This document shows positions 35,122 to 43,483 of a DNA stretch of 64,000 nt, in pieces. Source of the DNA: Sphingomonas japonica (GTDB taxonomy: Bacteria > Pseudomonadota > Alphaproteobacteria > Sphingomonadales > Sphingomonadaceae). The position numbers and the translations under genes were made by a program. Position 1 is the first letter of the stretch. Each line of letters begins with the position of its first letter. Location: the NCBI RefSeq assembly GCF_006346325.1, contig NZ_VDYR01000001.1, positions 1,947,501-2,011,500 on the forward strand, read 5' to 3'. The notes under the pieces are model-generated. The model was not told the DNA's origin. It did no database searches and was given only the letters and a program-made list of their open reading frames with translations.

Positions 35122-35621
35122 GCTTCTCCCTGCGTCTCGATCAAGGCGGCGGCGATCGCGTCCTTGGGCGACTTGCCCCCCCACAGCACGAACTGGAATA
35201 CCGGATAGAAGCGCTCGCATTCGTCGATCGCCGATTCGATCAGCAATTCGGCTTGCGCGAGCGACATCGTCGCTTCCTCGTCGCTGTCGATCATCGCAGC
35301 GTGGCGGTATAGGAGGATGCCGCTCGACGACCAAAGTTCGAAATGGCCGATCCACAATTGCTCGTTGACCAGCCCGATCGTCTCGTAGATCGCCGCGCGC
35401 CGTTCGTCGGCGACGCGAACATCGGGAAAGGCGAGAAACTGGAGGACGCTGTCGTCATCGCGCCAGATCGCGCGCAGTTCATATTCCGCCCAGCTGCCCT
35501 TGACCTTGGCGACGATCTCATCGTCGTCGCGGCTGTGGGTCCAGCCATGCGCGGCGTAATATTCCTCGAGCATATCGATCGGCGCGGCATCGTCGCGCTC
35601 GTCTTCGGCTTCATCGAGCAT
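35118..35621 (-). CDS. YbjN domain-containing protein
   Basis: A 167-residue acidic soluble protein with a chaperone-like YbjN fold: IDMLEEYYAAHGWTHSRDDDEIVAKVKGSWAEYELRAIW followed by FLAFPDVRV, LVNEQLWIGHFELW and FYPVFQFVLWGGKSP. It is regularly found between ubiK-type and proC genes in alphaproteobacteria, as here. AAAGGA lies upstream of the ATG. Function is not established; folding or stress roles were proposed for the Escherichia coli relative. Confidence 0.87.
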   Translation of the reverse strand: MLDEAEDERDDAAPIDMLEEYYAAHGWTHSRDDDEIVAKVKGSWAEYELRAIWRDDDSVLQFLAFPDVRVADERRAAIYETIGLVNEQLWIGHFELWSSSGILLYRHAAMIDSDEEATMSLAQAELLIESAIDECERFYPVFQFVLWGGKSPKDAIAAALIETQGEA

Positions 35622-35741
35622 GGCATCGTCCTTTGCGGGGCAGTGCTGCCAGGCCCTTGGGTGCCGATGCCGGGACGACGTCGCAAGGCCCCGGCCGCGC
35701 AGACGACGAGAAAGCTGTGGAAAACACGGTAACCAAGAAGT

Positions 35742-35990
35742 TTACTGGCCCGCATTTCCTTTGAGCGTAGCTATCTCGGCCTTGAGCGCCTCGACCTCGT
35801 CGCGCGCGGCGGCCGCCATTGCCTTGACCGCCTCGAACTCGTCGCGGCTGACGAATTCCAGTCCGCCGATCCACTCGCGCGCACGCTCGCGCGCGGCGCT
35901 CTCGCCCTCGCGCGCCATCCCGGCGATCGTGCCGGCGGCGCCGTTCACGAATTTGGCCAGGTCGTCAAAGAGGCGGTTCTCGGTCTGCAT
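35742..35990 (-). CDS. UbiK-type accessory factor (BMFP)
   Basis: An 82-residue protein with an amphipathic helix (QTENRLFDDLAKFVNGAAGT) and a carboxy-terminal coiled coil (FEAVKAMAAAARDEVEALKAEIATLKG). This is the BMFP/YqiC pattern; UbiK assists ubiquinone biosynthesis at the membrane in gammaproteobacteria. The ATG at 35990 opens the conserved part. The next gene upstream, tspO-like, ends 13 bases away. Confidence 0.85.
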   Translation of the reverse strand: MQTENRLFDDLAKFVNGAAGTIAGMAREGESAARERAREWIGGLEFVSRDEFEAVKAMAAAARDEVEALKAEIATLKGNAGQ

Positions 35991-36003
35991 GAGCGTCCTT
36001 TCG

Positions 36004-36558
36004 TCAAAGCTCGATTTGGGTGGACGACGCCTTGGGCACAAGGGCCTGTGCATTCGGGTTCATGCGGTGGATCGACCAGTTGAGCACGCCGGCAAAGCTG
36101 ATCCAGACCAGATACGGCACCATCAGCCAAGCCGCGAGCGGACGGATACGGCCGAACGCCAGCGTCGTGGCGATCGCCGCCACGTCCATCGCGACGATGA
36201 TCAGAAACGCGGCGAATACCGCCTGTGCGCCGAAAAAGGTCGGCGACCAGATCAGGTTGAGCGCGAGCTGGACGACGAACAACGTGATCGCCAGCCCGCG
36301 CCCGCGCGATCCGCGGGCATTGAGGATCACCGCGATCGCCAGCCCCATCAACAGATATAGCAGCGTCCAGGCGACGGGAAACAGCCAGCCCGGCGGAGTG
36401 ATCGCAGGCTTGGCAAGCGCGACATACCACGGATTGTCCGACCCGCTCGGCACCAGCCGGGCTGAAACCAGTCCAAGCATCAGCACCGCCGGCACCGTCA
36501 CGGCCGCCCAGCGGAACAACGACATGCGCAACTGGCCTTGGGACGCGATCTCGTTCAC
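36004..36558 (-). CDS. tspO: TspO/MBR family protein
   Basis: About 184 residues forming five transmembrane helices. The Trp/Pro pattern of the family is clear: NPWYVALAKPAITPPGWLFPVAWTLLYLLMG, FVVQLALNLIWSPTFFG and LAAWLMVPYLVWISFAGVLNWSI. TspO binds tetrapyrroles and is linked to porphyrin and stress signalling in alphaproteobacteria. A GTG at 36558 has GAGGA six bases upstream and is preferred; an internal ATG at 36525 lacks a good site and gives a 173-residue form. Confidence 0.88.
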   Translation of the reverse strand: MNEIASQGQLRMSLFRWAAVTVPAVLMLGLVSARLVPSGSDNPWYVALAKPAITPPGWLFPVAWTLLYLLMGLAIAVILNARGSRGRGLAITLFVVQLALNLIWSPTFFGAQAVFAAFLIIVAMDVAAIATTLAFGRIRPLAAWLMVPYLVWISFAGVLNWSIHRMNPNAQALVPKASSTQIEL

Positions 36559-36641
36559 GAAGCTTCCTCTTCCCGCAACGTCTCGTCTTACGCGACACAC
36601 TTCGTCGCACGCTCCATGCCGCGCGGGCCGAATAACGCAAG

Positions 36642-37388
36642 TCAATCCGTATCGGCTCGCTTGCGCGCAGCCACCAGGAATTCGCGATTGCCTTCGGGGC
36701 CGGTGATCGGACTTTCGGTGATGCCATCGACATCCCATCCGCTTGACTGAAGCCATTCGGATGCCGTCGCACAGACCCGGCGATGCACCTCGGCATCGCG
36801 GACCACTCCGCCCTTGCCGACCTCGCCGCGCTCCGCCTCGAACTGCGGCTTGATCAGCGCGACCAGCCGTCCCCCGGCCCGGACGAAGCCGAGCGGCACC
36901 GCCAGCACCTTGGCAAGCGCGATGAAGCTGGTATCGCACACCACCCAGTCGACCGGCTCGGCAATATGCGCTGGGGTCAGGATGCGGGCGCTGGTCTGTT
37001 CATGGACGATGACGCGCGCGTCCTGCCGCAGCTTCCATGCCAGCTGATTGGTGCCCGAATCGACCGCGTACACACGCGCCGCGCCGCGCGACAGCAGCAC
37101 GTCGGTAAATCCACCGGTCGACGATCCGACGTCGATCGCGACGGCTCCTGCAGGATCGAGCACGAAATGATCGAGCGCATGCGCCAGCTTGATGCCGCCG
37201 CGCGAAACCCAGGGATGATCGCGGCCGCGCACGTCGAGTTCGGTGTCGTCCGGGACCGTCTGTCCCGGCTTGTCGATCTTGCGCGTCCCGGCGAACACCA
37301 GCCCGGCCATGATCAGCGCCTGAGCGCGCGTCCGGCTTTCGACGAGCCCGCGATCGACGAGCAACTGATCGACGCGAACTTTGGCCAT
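36642..37388 (-). CDS. tlyA: TlyA family 16S/23S rRNA methyltransferase
   Basis: A 248-residue RNA 2'-O-methyltransferase. An S4 RNA-binding domain (RVDQLLVDRGLVESRTRAQALIMAG, 5-60) is followed by an FtsJ/RrmJ-type domain with WVSRGGIKLAHAL, the SAM loop DVGSSTGGFTDVLL, and VALIKPQFEAERGEVGKGG. TlyA proteins methylate cytidines in 16S and sometimes 23S rRNA; some are annotated as hemolysin A. It faces away from the RBBP9-type hydrolase gene. Confidence 0.93.
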   Translation of the reverse strand: MAKVRVDQLLVDRGLVESRTRAQALIMAGLVFAGTRKIDKPGQTVPDDTELDVRGRDHPWVSRGGIKLAHALDHFVLDPAGAVAIDVGSSTGGFTDVLLSRGAARVYAVDSGTNQLAWKLRQDARVIVHEQTSARILTPAHIAEPVDWVVCDTSFIALAKVLAVPLGFVRAGGRLVALIKPQFEAERGEVGKGGVVRDAEVHRRVCATASEWLQSSGWDVDGITESPITGPEGNREFLVAARKRADTD

Positions 37389-37420
37389 GCCACGCCCATG
37401 CCGCGTCGTTCACTCTGCCG

Positions 37421-37437
37421 CAAGCGAGCTTCGCTTG
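37421..37437. repeat. 17-base perfect palindrome CAAGCGA-GCT-TCGCTTG
   Basis: The arms CAAGCGA and TCGCTTG are exact reverse complements around GCT. It sits 33 bases upstream of the tlyA ATG and 17 bases from a second palindrome. It may be a regulator site in the tlyA leader; no T-run follows in either direction. Confidence 0.5.
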
Positions 37438-37450
37438 AACGCCAAAGCCA

Positions 37451-37478
37451 TTGCCTACTAAATTAGTAGGAATATAGC
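37451..37478 (+). promoter_or_regulatory. Candidate promoter enclosing a perfect palindrome, before the RBBP9-type gene
   Basis: TTGCCT (37451-37456) and TATAGC (37473-37478) are spaced by 16 bases. Between and over them lies CCTACTAA-A-TTAGTAGG (37454-37470), a 17-base perfect palindrome in an AT-rich island unlike the surrounding GC-rich DNA. The geometry fits an operator of a dimeric regulator; which one I cannot tell. Confidence 0.6.
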
Positions 37479-37560
37479 GATGGATGGGTGACGGCGCGGT
37501 CGTCGGCGTCCCCTAGAGCGACCGGAGACCGCGCCGCGCCTAGCACCAAGGAGATGGGTC

Positions 37561-38244
37561 ATGGGCAATTTCTCTGACATCGATCCCGGTAACCCGGTGG
37601 TCTTGACCGTGCCGGGGCTCGGCGGATCCGGTCCGGCGCACTGGCAAAGCCTGTGGGAAGAGACGCGGCCCGATACCGCGCGAGTCGAACTGGGAATGTG
37701 GAACGCGCCGCACCGCAATGCCTGGGTTACAAAGCTCGATCAGGCGATTCGCGCCGCCGGTCGGCCCGTGGTCCTCGCCGCGCATTCGCTGGGGTGCCTC
37801 GCGGTCGCGTGGTGGGCGGAACTGGCCAGCCAGCCTTTCGGCTTTCCGGTCGCCGGCGCATTGCTTGTCGCACCCGCCGATGTCGATCGCGCCGATGCCC
37901 ATCCCGACCTTTGCGCCTTCGCCCCCGCGCCTCGCAAGCTGTTGCCATTTCCGTCGATCCTGGTCGCGAGCAGCGACGATCCGTGGATCGACCTCTCCCG
38001 CGCCGATCAGCTCGCCGCGCAGTGGGGCAGCCACTTTGTCGATGCGGGACCGCAGGGACATCTCAACGCTACCAGCGGCATTGGCTGGTGGAGCGAGGGT
38101 CAGGCCTTGCTCGACCGAGTGATCGACAGCGCCGCGGTCGGCAAGGCCACGCGCTGGCGCTCGCGCGGCGACCATGCGCTGCTTGCGGTCAGCGCCACCG
38201 ACGCGGCGCAGGCGCATTATCTGGGTTCTGACCGCTTCAGCTAG
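37561..38244 (+). CDS. RBBP9/YdeN-type alpha/beta hydrolase
   Basis: A 227-residue serine hydrolase of the RBBP9/YdeN family. Start block VVLTVPGLGGSGPAHWQSLWE, nucleophile Ser76 in LAAHSLGCLAVAWW, acid D140 in VASSDDPWIDL, and His167 in GPQGHLNATSG are in the right order and spacing. The usual family length is about 180-190; the extra ~40 residues are a carboxy-terminal tail. Substrates are unknown for bacterial members. The gene has its own promoter with a palindrome, and a paralogue lies tail-to-tail 18 bases away. Confidence 0.88.
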   Translation: MGNFSDIDPGNPVVLTVPGLGGSGPAHWQSLWEETRPDTARVELGMWNAPHRNAWVTKLDQAIRAAGRPVVLAAHSLGCLAVAWWAELASQPFGFPVAGALLVAPADVDRADAHPDLCAFAPAPRKLLPFPSILVASSDDPWIDLSRADQLAAQWGSHFVDAGPQGHLNATSGIGWWSEGQALLDRVIDSAAVGKATRWRSRGDHALLAVSATDAAQAHYLGSDRFS

Positions 38245-38262
38245 CCGCCGCGGCGGAGCGGG

Positions 38263-38886
38263 TCAGCGATCGAACGCGTCGTCCTGCCCGCTCAGCGCCC
38301 CGGCAAGCCGGGCCTCGTGCGCGACGACGGCAGCCGACCAGCGCGCGATTGTGCGGCGCGCATGCCGCCATGGCGAGCGCGCGCCGCCTGCCCGATCGGA
38401 CGCGATGCGCAGCGACGGCTGCCGCTCCGTCAGCACGCTGCCGCCCCAATCTTCGGCCAGCGCCGCAAGGCGGCGGTCCTGGTCCGGCCGCGCGGCGCCT
38501 CCGACAAGGATAGCGGGAAATGGCAAGCGCAGCCGCGGCGACGCGAAGCGCTCCTGCTCGGCGTCGCTCGCATCTTCGGGCGCGAACAGCACCGCACCGG
38601 CCACGCGCGCTACCGACTGGCTCGGCGAAAGCCGCGCCCACCACGCTGCCGCGAGGCAGCCGACGCCCGAAGCGACCAGCAGGACAGCGCGATCCGCCTG
38701 CGCCACAGCCTGGTCGAGATGCACGCCCAGCATGTTGCGCGCCGCGGTGCCCTCGCCCTGAAAATCGATATGACGATCGCCGCGTGCGGGCCAGCCGAAC
38801 GCCGTCTGCCAGGCGGGCGCATCGCCGCGGCACCCGCCGATCGTCACGATCGCATGCTCCGATCCGCGAAACAGTGCGAGGTCCAT
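38263..38886 (-). CDS. Degenerate RBBP9-type alpha/beta-hydrolase paralogue
   Basis: A 207-residue protein aligned with the neighbour by eye: VASGVGCLAAAWWARLS matches AHSLGCLAVAWWAEL, and LPFPAILVGGAARPDQDRR matches LPFPSILVASSDDPWIDL. The catalytic Asp (SDDPW) is replaced by GAARP and the GHLN histidine block is missing, although a Ser (S73) remains near the nucleophile elbow. It is therefore probably not a functional hydrolase of this type. The reading frame is intact with an excellent site (GGAGGATAGCC) before the ATG at 38886, so it is expressed rather than a pseudogene. Confidence 0.7.
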   Translation of the reverse strand: MDLALFRGSEHAIVTIGGCRGDAPAWQTAFGWPARGDRHIDFQGEGTAARNMLGVHLDQAVAQADRAVLLVASGVGCLAAAWWARLSPSQSVARVAGAVLFAPEDASDAEQERFASPRLRLPFPAILVGGAARPDQDRRLAALAEDWGGSVLTERQPSLRIASDRAGGARSPWRHARRTIARWSAAVVAHEARLAGALSGQDDAFDR

Positions 38887-39029
38887 GGCTATCCTCCAGC
38901 GGTCACGTGACCGGATCCGGAGCATATCCCCATTCAATCACTATGCAATAGCGATGCGCCACTGCGCCCGTCCACCGCGACCGCCGGCCCGCCCCTGTCG
39001 GACGGCATTCCAACGATGCGAAGAAAAAA

Positions 39030-39104
<75 letters not shown>

Positions 39105-39194
39105 ACTCGCCGCTACCGTTTCCGGGCGGGAGGGGCCTATGTGCAGGGGGAGCCCCGATTGTCAAGCAGATGCGCGGCGCAGTAAGGTGCGCGG

Positions 39195-39320
39195 ATGGAG
39201 ACCAGCGAACAACGTGCCGAGCGCTTGGCCAAGGCGCTGCGCGACAATCTTCGCCGCCGCAAGGCGCAGGCCCGCGCCGCGCAGGGCGAGCCCGTGCCAG
39301 CCCCCACGCGCGACGACTGA
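39195..39320 (+). CDS. Small basic protein, 41 residues
   Basis: ATG at 39195 to TGA at 39320 encodes a 41-residue helical, highly charged peptide beginning METSEQRAERLAKALRDNLR and ending PAPTRDD. AAGG lies about ten bases upstream. The Arg/Lys/Ala composition and the position between a tRNA and an aminopeptidase gene match a small conserved hypothetical protein I associate with sphingomonads. A role in binding RNA or protein is conceivable but not shown. Its stop is five bases from the convergent aminopeptidase stop. Confidence 0.6.
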   Translation: METSEQRAERLAKALRDNLRRRKAQARAAQGEPVPAPTRDD

Positions 39321-39325
39321 CCCGA

Positions 39326-41116
39326 TCATAGCGGCGCGCATTTCGCTTCTAACCAGGCCCGATCGTCGGCGCCCAGCTCTGGCGCGATGCGGCGCAGCGT
39401 TTCGGCATGATAGGCATTCAACCATTCGCGCTCGTCGGCGGTGAGCAAGTCCGGCTCGATCAGATCGCGCTCGATCGGCACGAAGGTGAGTGTCTCGAAC
39501 CCCAGCATCGGCTGTTCGGCGCCGTCGATCCGGCGCTGCTCGACCAGGATCAGGTTCTCGATGCGAATGCCGTATTCGCCTGCCTTGTAATAGCCCGGCT
39601 CGTTCGACAGGAACATGCCGGCGCGCAGCGGTTCGGTCGGGCCCCCGCCGGGATAATTGGGTGCGGCGATGCGCTGCGGCCCCTCGTGCACCGACAGGAA
39701 CGCGCCGACGCCATGGCCGGTGCCGTGCGGGTAATCGAGCCCGATCTCCCACAAGGGCTGCCGCGCCAGCACGTCGATCTGTCCGCCCACCGTGCCCTCG
39801 GGAAACACGACGCGGCTGATCGCAATCATGCCCTTGAGCACGCGGGTGAAGCGGTTGCGCATCTCGTCGGTCGGCGGCCCGACCGGGACGACGCGGGTGA
39901 TGTCGGTGGTGCCGTCGACATATTGCCCGCCCGAATCGATCAGGAACAACCCCGGCTCGATCGGGGCATTCGATTCCTCGGTGACATGGTAATGCGGGAT
40001 CGCGCCGTGCGCGCCGGCGCCGGAAATGCTGTCGAACGACAGATCCTTGAGCGCGCCGGTGGCCTTGCGGAATTCCTCCAGCTTCGCCGCCGCCGATAGC
40101 TCGGTCTGCCCCCCCTTGGGCGCTTCGCCCTCGATCCAGCGCAGGAACCGCACCATCGCCGCCCCGTCGCGCACCTGTGCGGCGCGGTGGCCGGCGATCT
40201 CGACATCGTTCTTGATCGCCTTGGCCAGCAGCGCCGGGTCGCGCACTCCGATCACCTTGGCCCCGCCCGCCTCGAGCGCGTCGAAGATCGCCGCAACCGC
40301 GCCGCCGGGGTCAGCCGCGACCCGCTTGCCCGCGAATTGCCCCAAGGCACCGGCGAAAGCGGTGCGGTCGTGGACGCGCACCGCGTTGCCGAGATGCTGG
40401 CGGACGGCATCGGTCAGCTTCTTGGGCGCGACGAACAGATCGGCGGTGGCATCGGCGTGAAGGATCGCGCAGGCGAGCGCGACCGGGGTTCGCGGCACGT
40501 CGGCACCGCGGACGTTGAACGCCCATGCGATCGAATCGAGCGCGGTCAGCACCACCGCGTCGGCGCGGCGCTCGCTCAGCCATTCGGCGATATCGCCGCG
40601 CTTTTCCGCCGCCGACTTGCCGGCCACCGCGTCCGGCTGGACGGCGAGCGTCGCGGCGGACGGCACAGGACGGTCGCGCCATATCGCATCGATCGGATTG
40701 ACATCGACGGCGACGAGCTCGGCCCCGCGCTCGGCAAGCGCCTTGCGCGCTTCGTCGACCCAGGCGCGGCTGTGCAGCCAGGGATCATAGCCGATCCGAC
40801 CACCATCGGGCGCATGCTGTCCAAGCCAATCGGTGAGGCTGGTCTGCGGCACCGCGACATAGCGCCAGTGCGCGGCATCGACCTGTTCGCGCACCTGCAG
40901 CGTATAGCGCCCGTCGGTAAAGATCGCCGCCTGCTCGGGCAGCACCACCGCGTTGCCGGCCGAGCCCTGGAAACCGGTCAGCCAGCCGAGCCGCTGGGCA
41001 TAGTCGCCGACATATTCCGACAGATGCTCGTCGGTGAGCGGCACGACGAAGCCGTCGAGCTGCTGCGCCGCAAGCTGGGTGCGCAGGGCGGCAAGGCGGT
41101 CGGCATGGGTCGACAT
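39326..41116 (-). CDS. Aminopeptidase P family (M24B) Xaa-Pro aminopeptidase
   Basis: A 596-residue cytosolic metallopeptidase releasing residues before proline. Two creatinase-like amino-terminal domains (DEHLSEYVGDYAQRLGWLTGF; LDSIAWAFNVRG) precede the pita-bread domain with metal ligands in LFLIDSGGQYVDGTTDITR (two Asp), PHGTGHGVG (His), LSNEPGYY (Glu) and IRIENLILVE (Glu). The length fits the long, three-domain class. AAGGAG is six bases before the ATG at 41116. It is divergent from oligopeptidase B. Confidence 0.93.
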   Translation of the reverse strand: MSTHADRLAALRTQLAAQQLDGFVVPLTDEHLSEYVGDYAQRLGWLTGFQGSAGNAVVLPEQAAIFTDGRYTLQVREQVDAAHWRYVAVPQTSLTDWLGQHAPDGGRIGYDPWLHSRAWVDEARKALAERGAELVAVDVNPIDAIWRDRPVPSAATLAVQPDAVAGKSAAEKRGDIAEWLSERRADAVVLTALDSIAWAFNVRGADVPRTPVALACAILHADATADLFVAPKKLTDAVRQHLGNAVRVHDRTAFAGALGQFAGKRVAADPGGAVAAIFDALEAGGAKVIGVRDPALLAKAIKNDVEIAGHRAAQVRDGAAMVRFLRWIEGEAPKGGQTELSAAAKLEEFRKATGALKDLSFDSISGAGAHGAIPHYHVTEESNAPIEPGLFLIDSGGQYVDGTTDITRVVPVGPPTDEMRNRFTRVLKGMIAISRVVFPEGTVGGQIDVLARQPLWEIGLDYPHGTGHGVGAFLSVHEGPQRIAAPNYPGGGPTEPLRAGMFLSNEPGYYKAGEYGIRIENLILVEQRRIDGAEQPMLGFETLTFVPIERDLIEPDLLTADEREWLNAYHAETLRRIAPELGADDRAWLEAKCAPL

Positions 41117-41326
41117 GAATACTCCTTCGATTCGGCCCCGACGCCGCCGCCGGTCCGGGGCGAAGTCGAGAATGTTGAGACATGCTGTCACCTTCGGCGG
41201 CACCTCAGGATCGGTGCGGGCGTGGCTGTCGTCTCGGTCGCGATCGACCTAATCATACCCGATCCCGTTACGCCAGTCGCCGACGCTGCTCGACTTGGCG
41301 CGAAGCAAGGCGCTAGGGATGCGGGC

Positions 41327-43393
41327 ATGACGCTTCCCCCTCCCCCCGTTGCCGCCGCTCGTCCCCATTCTATCACCCACCACGGCGTCACCATCGACGA
41401 CCCTTATGCCTGGCTGAAGGACGCGGGCTATCCCAAGGTCGAGCATGCCGAGATCCTCGACTATCTCAAGGCCGAGAACGCCTATTACGAAGCGGTGATG
41501 GCGCCGCATGCGGCGCTGACCGATACCTTGTTCAAGGAGATGCGCGGGCGCATCAAGGAGGACGAATCGACGGTCCCGCAGAAGGATGGCGACTGGCTGT
41601 ACTGGACCGCATTCGAGACCGGCGGCGAATATCGCAAATGGTGGCGGCGGCCGGTCGGTGCGGAACCGGGCGAGGCCGACGAACTGATCCTCGACGAGCC
41701 GGCGCTGGCGGAGGGAAAAGAATATTTCTCGCTCGGCGCGCTCTCGGTGAGCCCGGACGGCCGGCTGCTTGCCTTTGCCTATGACGACACCGGATCGGAA
41801 CGGTTCGAGGGACATGTCAAGGACCTGACCACCGGCGAACTGCTCTCGGACGTGGTGCCGGGCATACTGTCGGAAATGGTGTGGACGCAGGATTCGGGCG
41901 GCTTCCTCTATTGCCCCGCCAATGACCAGTGGCGCACCGACCGCGCCTGCTGGCACAAACTGGGTACCGCCACAGTCGACGATGCGGTGCTCTACCGCGA
42001 GGCCGACGAAGGCTTCCGCGTGACGGTCGGCGAGACGCAGTCGCGGCGGTTCCTGGTGATCGCGACGGGCGACCACGTCACCAGCGAAGTCTATCTGCTC
42101 CCCGCCGGCGACCCCGCCGCCGGCCCGTTGCTGGTCGCGCCGCGCCGGGTCGGGCGCGAATATGATGTCGACGAGCATGACGGCACCTTGTTCATCCACA
42201 CCAACGACATGCATCCCAATTTCCGGCTGGTGACCGCGCCGGTCGAGGCGCCGGGCGACTGGACCGAACTGATCGGGCCCTCTCCAGACTTCTACATGAC
42301 CGGGATCGTCACCTTTGCCGATTTCTTCGTGGTCGAGGGGCGCGACCGCGGGCTCGATCAGATCTGGCTGCACCGCTATGACGGCCGCGCGCCGACGCTG
42401 ATCCCCTTTCCCGAAGCGAGCTATGTCGCGGGCGTCGGCGACAATCCCGAATATGCGATCGATACGCTCAGGCTCGGCTATGAATCGATGGTTACACCGG
42501 GAACCGTGTACGACTATGACGTGACGAGCGGCGCGCTCACCACGCTCAAGGTCCAGGAAATCCCCAGCGGCTACGACCCCGCCGGATACGCCACCGAGCG
42601 GCTCGAGATTACCGCGCGCGACGGGACGCAGGTGCCGTGCTCGATCGTGTATCCCGCCGGCTTCCCACGCGATGGCTCGGGCAAGCTCTATCTCTATGCC
42701 TATGGCGCTTATGGCTATGCGGTGCCGCCGGGCTTCTCGACCAGCCGCATGTCGTTCCTCGACCGCGGCGTCGCGTTCGCGATCGCGCATATCCGCGGCG
42801 GCGATGACTTGGGCCAGCAATGGTATCTCGACGGCAAGCTCGACAAGCGCGCCAACACGTTCAACGATTTTGTCGACGTCGCCAGGGGGCTGATCGAGCG
42901 CGGTTTCACCTCGGCGGGCAACATCGCCATCGCCGGGCGCTCGGCAGGCGGCGAGCTGATGGGGGCGGTGGTCAATTCGGATCCCGAGCTGTGGCGGGTC
43001 GCGGTGATCGACGTGCCCTTCGTCGACGTGCTCAATACCATGCTCGACGACAGCCTGCCGCTGACGCCGGGCGAGTGGCCCGAATGGGGCAATCCTATCA
43101 CCGATCCGGCGGCGTTCGAGCTGATCCGATCCTATTCGCCGTATGACAATGTAAAGGCGCAGGATTATCCGGCCCTGTACATCTCGGGCGGGCTCAACGA
43201 TCCGCGCGTGACCTATTGGGAGCCGGCGAAGTTCGCAGCGAAGCTGCGCGCGATGAAGACCGACGATCACGTGCTGGTGCTCAAGACCAACATGGGCGCC
43301 GGACATGGCGGCAAATCGGGCCGCTGGACGTCGCTTAAGGAATCCGCCGAGGAAATGGCATTCGTGCTGTGGCAACTGGGGATGGCGGAGTAG
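41327..43393 (+). CDS. S9 family oligopeptidase B-type serine peptidase
   Basis: A 688-residue prolyl-oligopeptidase-family enzyme with a beta-propeller cap and a carboxy-terminal alpha/beta-hydrolase domain. The catalytic triad is Ser539 in IAGRSAGGELM, Asp625 in SGGLNDPRV and His660 in MGAGHGGKSGR. YAYGAYGYAVPPGFSTSRM and AHIRGGDDLGQQWY are typical of oligopeptidase B, which cleaves short peptides after Arg or Lys. The start ATG is at 41327; no signal peptide, so probably cytosolic or periplasm-leaky like other members. Possibly works with the divergent aminopeptidase P in peptide turnover. Confidence 0.9.
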   Translation: MTLPPPPVAAARPHSITHHGVTIDDPYAWLKDAGYPKVEHAEILDYLKAENAYYEAVMAPHAALTDTLFKEMRGRIKEDESTVPQKDGDWLYWTAFETGGEYRKWWRRPVGAEPGEADELILDEPALAEGKEYFSLGALSVSPDGRLLAFAYDDTGSERFEGHVKDLTTGELLSDVVPGILSEMVWTQDSGGFLYCPANDQWRTDRACWHKLGTATVDDAVLYREADEGFRVTVGETQSRRFLVIATGDHVTSEVYLLPAGDPAAGPLLVAPRRVGREYDVDEHDGTLFIHTNDMHPNFRLVTAPVEAPGDWTELIGPSPDFYMTGIVTFADFFVVEGRDRGLDQIWLHRYDGRAPTLIPFPEASYVAGVGDNPEYAIDTLRLGYESMVTPGTVYDYDVTSGALTTLKVQEIPSGYDPAGYATERLEITARDGTQVPCSIVYPAGFPRDGSGKLYLYAYGAYGYAVPPGFSTSRMSFLDRGVAFAIAHIRGGDDLGQQWYLDGKLDKRANTFNDFVDVARGLIERGFTSAGNIAIAGRSAGGELMGAVVNSDPELWRVAVIDVPFVDVLNTMLDDSLPLTPGEWPEWGNPITDPAAFELIRSYSPYDNVKAQDYPALYISGGLNDPRVTYWEPAKFAAKLRAMKTDDHVLVLKTNMGAGHGGKSGRWTSLKESAEEMAFVLWQLGMAE

Positions 43394-43430
43394 CGCTTGG
43401 CCCCTGGACCGGGATTGTGGGCATCGTACG

Positions 43431-43460
43431 AAAAAGGGCGGCGGGATCGCTCCCGCCGCC
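43431..43460 (-). terminator. Rho-independent terminator after the outer-membrane barrel gene
   Basis: GGCGGCGGGA (43437-43446) pairs perfectly with TCCCGCCGCC (43451-43460) around TCGC. Read leftward the stem is followed by CTTTTTCG. It lies 24 bases after the barrel gene stop and also follows the convergent oligopeptidase gene. Confidence 0.85.
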
Positions 43461-43483
43461 GTCTCGTTCAGCTCCGGATGCGC

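Noticed and set aside
41249..43375. 708-codon antisense frame over oligopeptidase B
   Set aside because: Its product is low-complexity Arg/Ala/Gly sequence; the sense strand carries a full catalytic triad.
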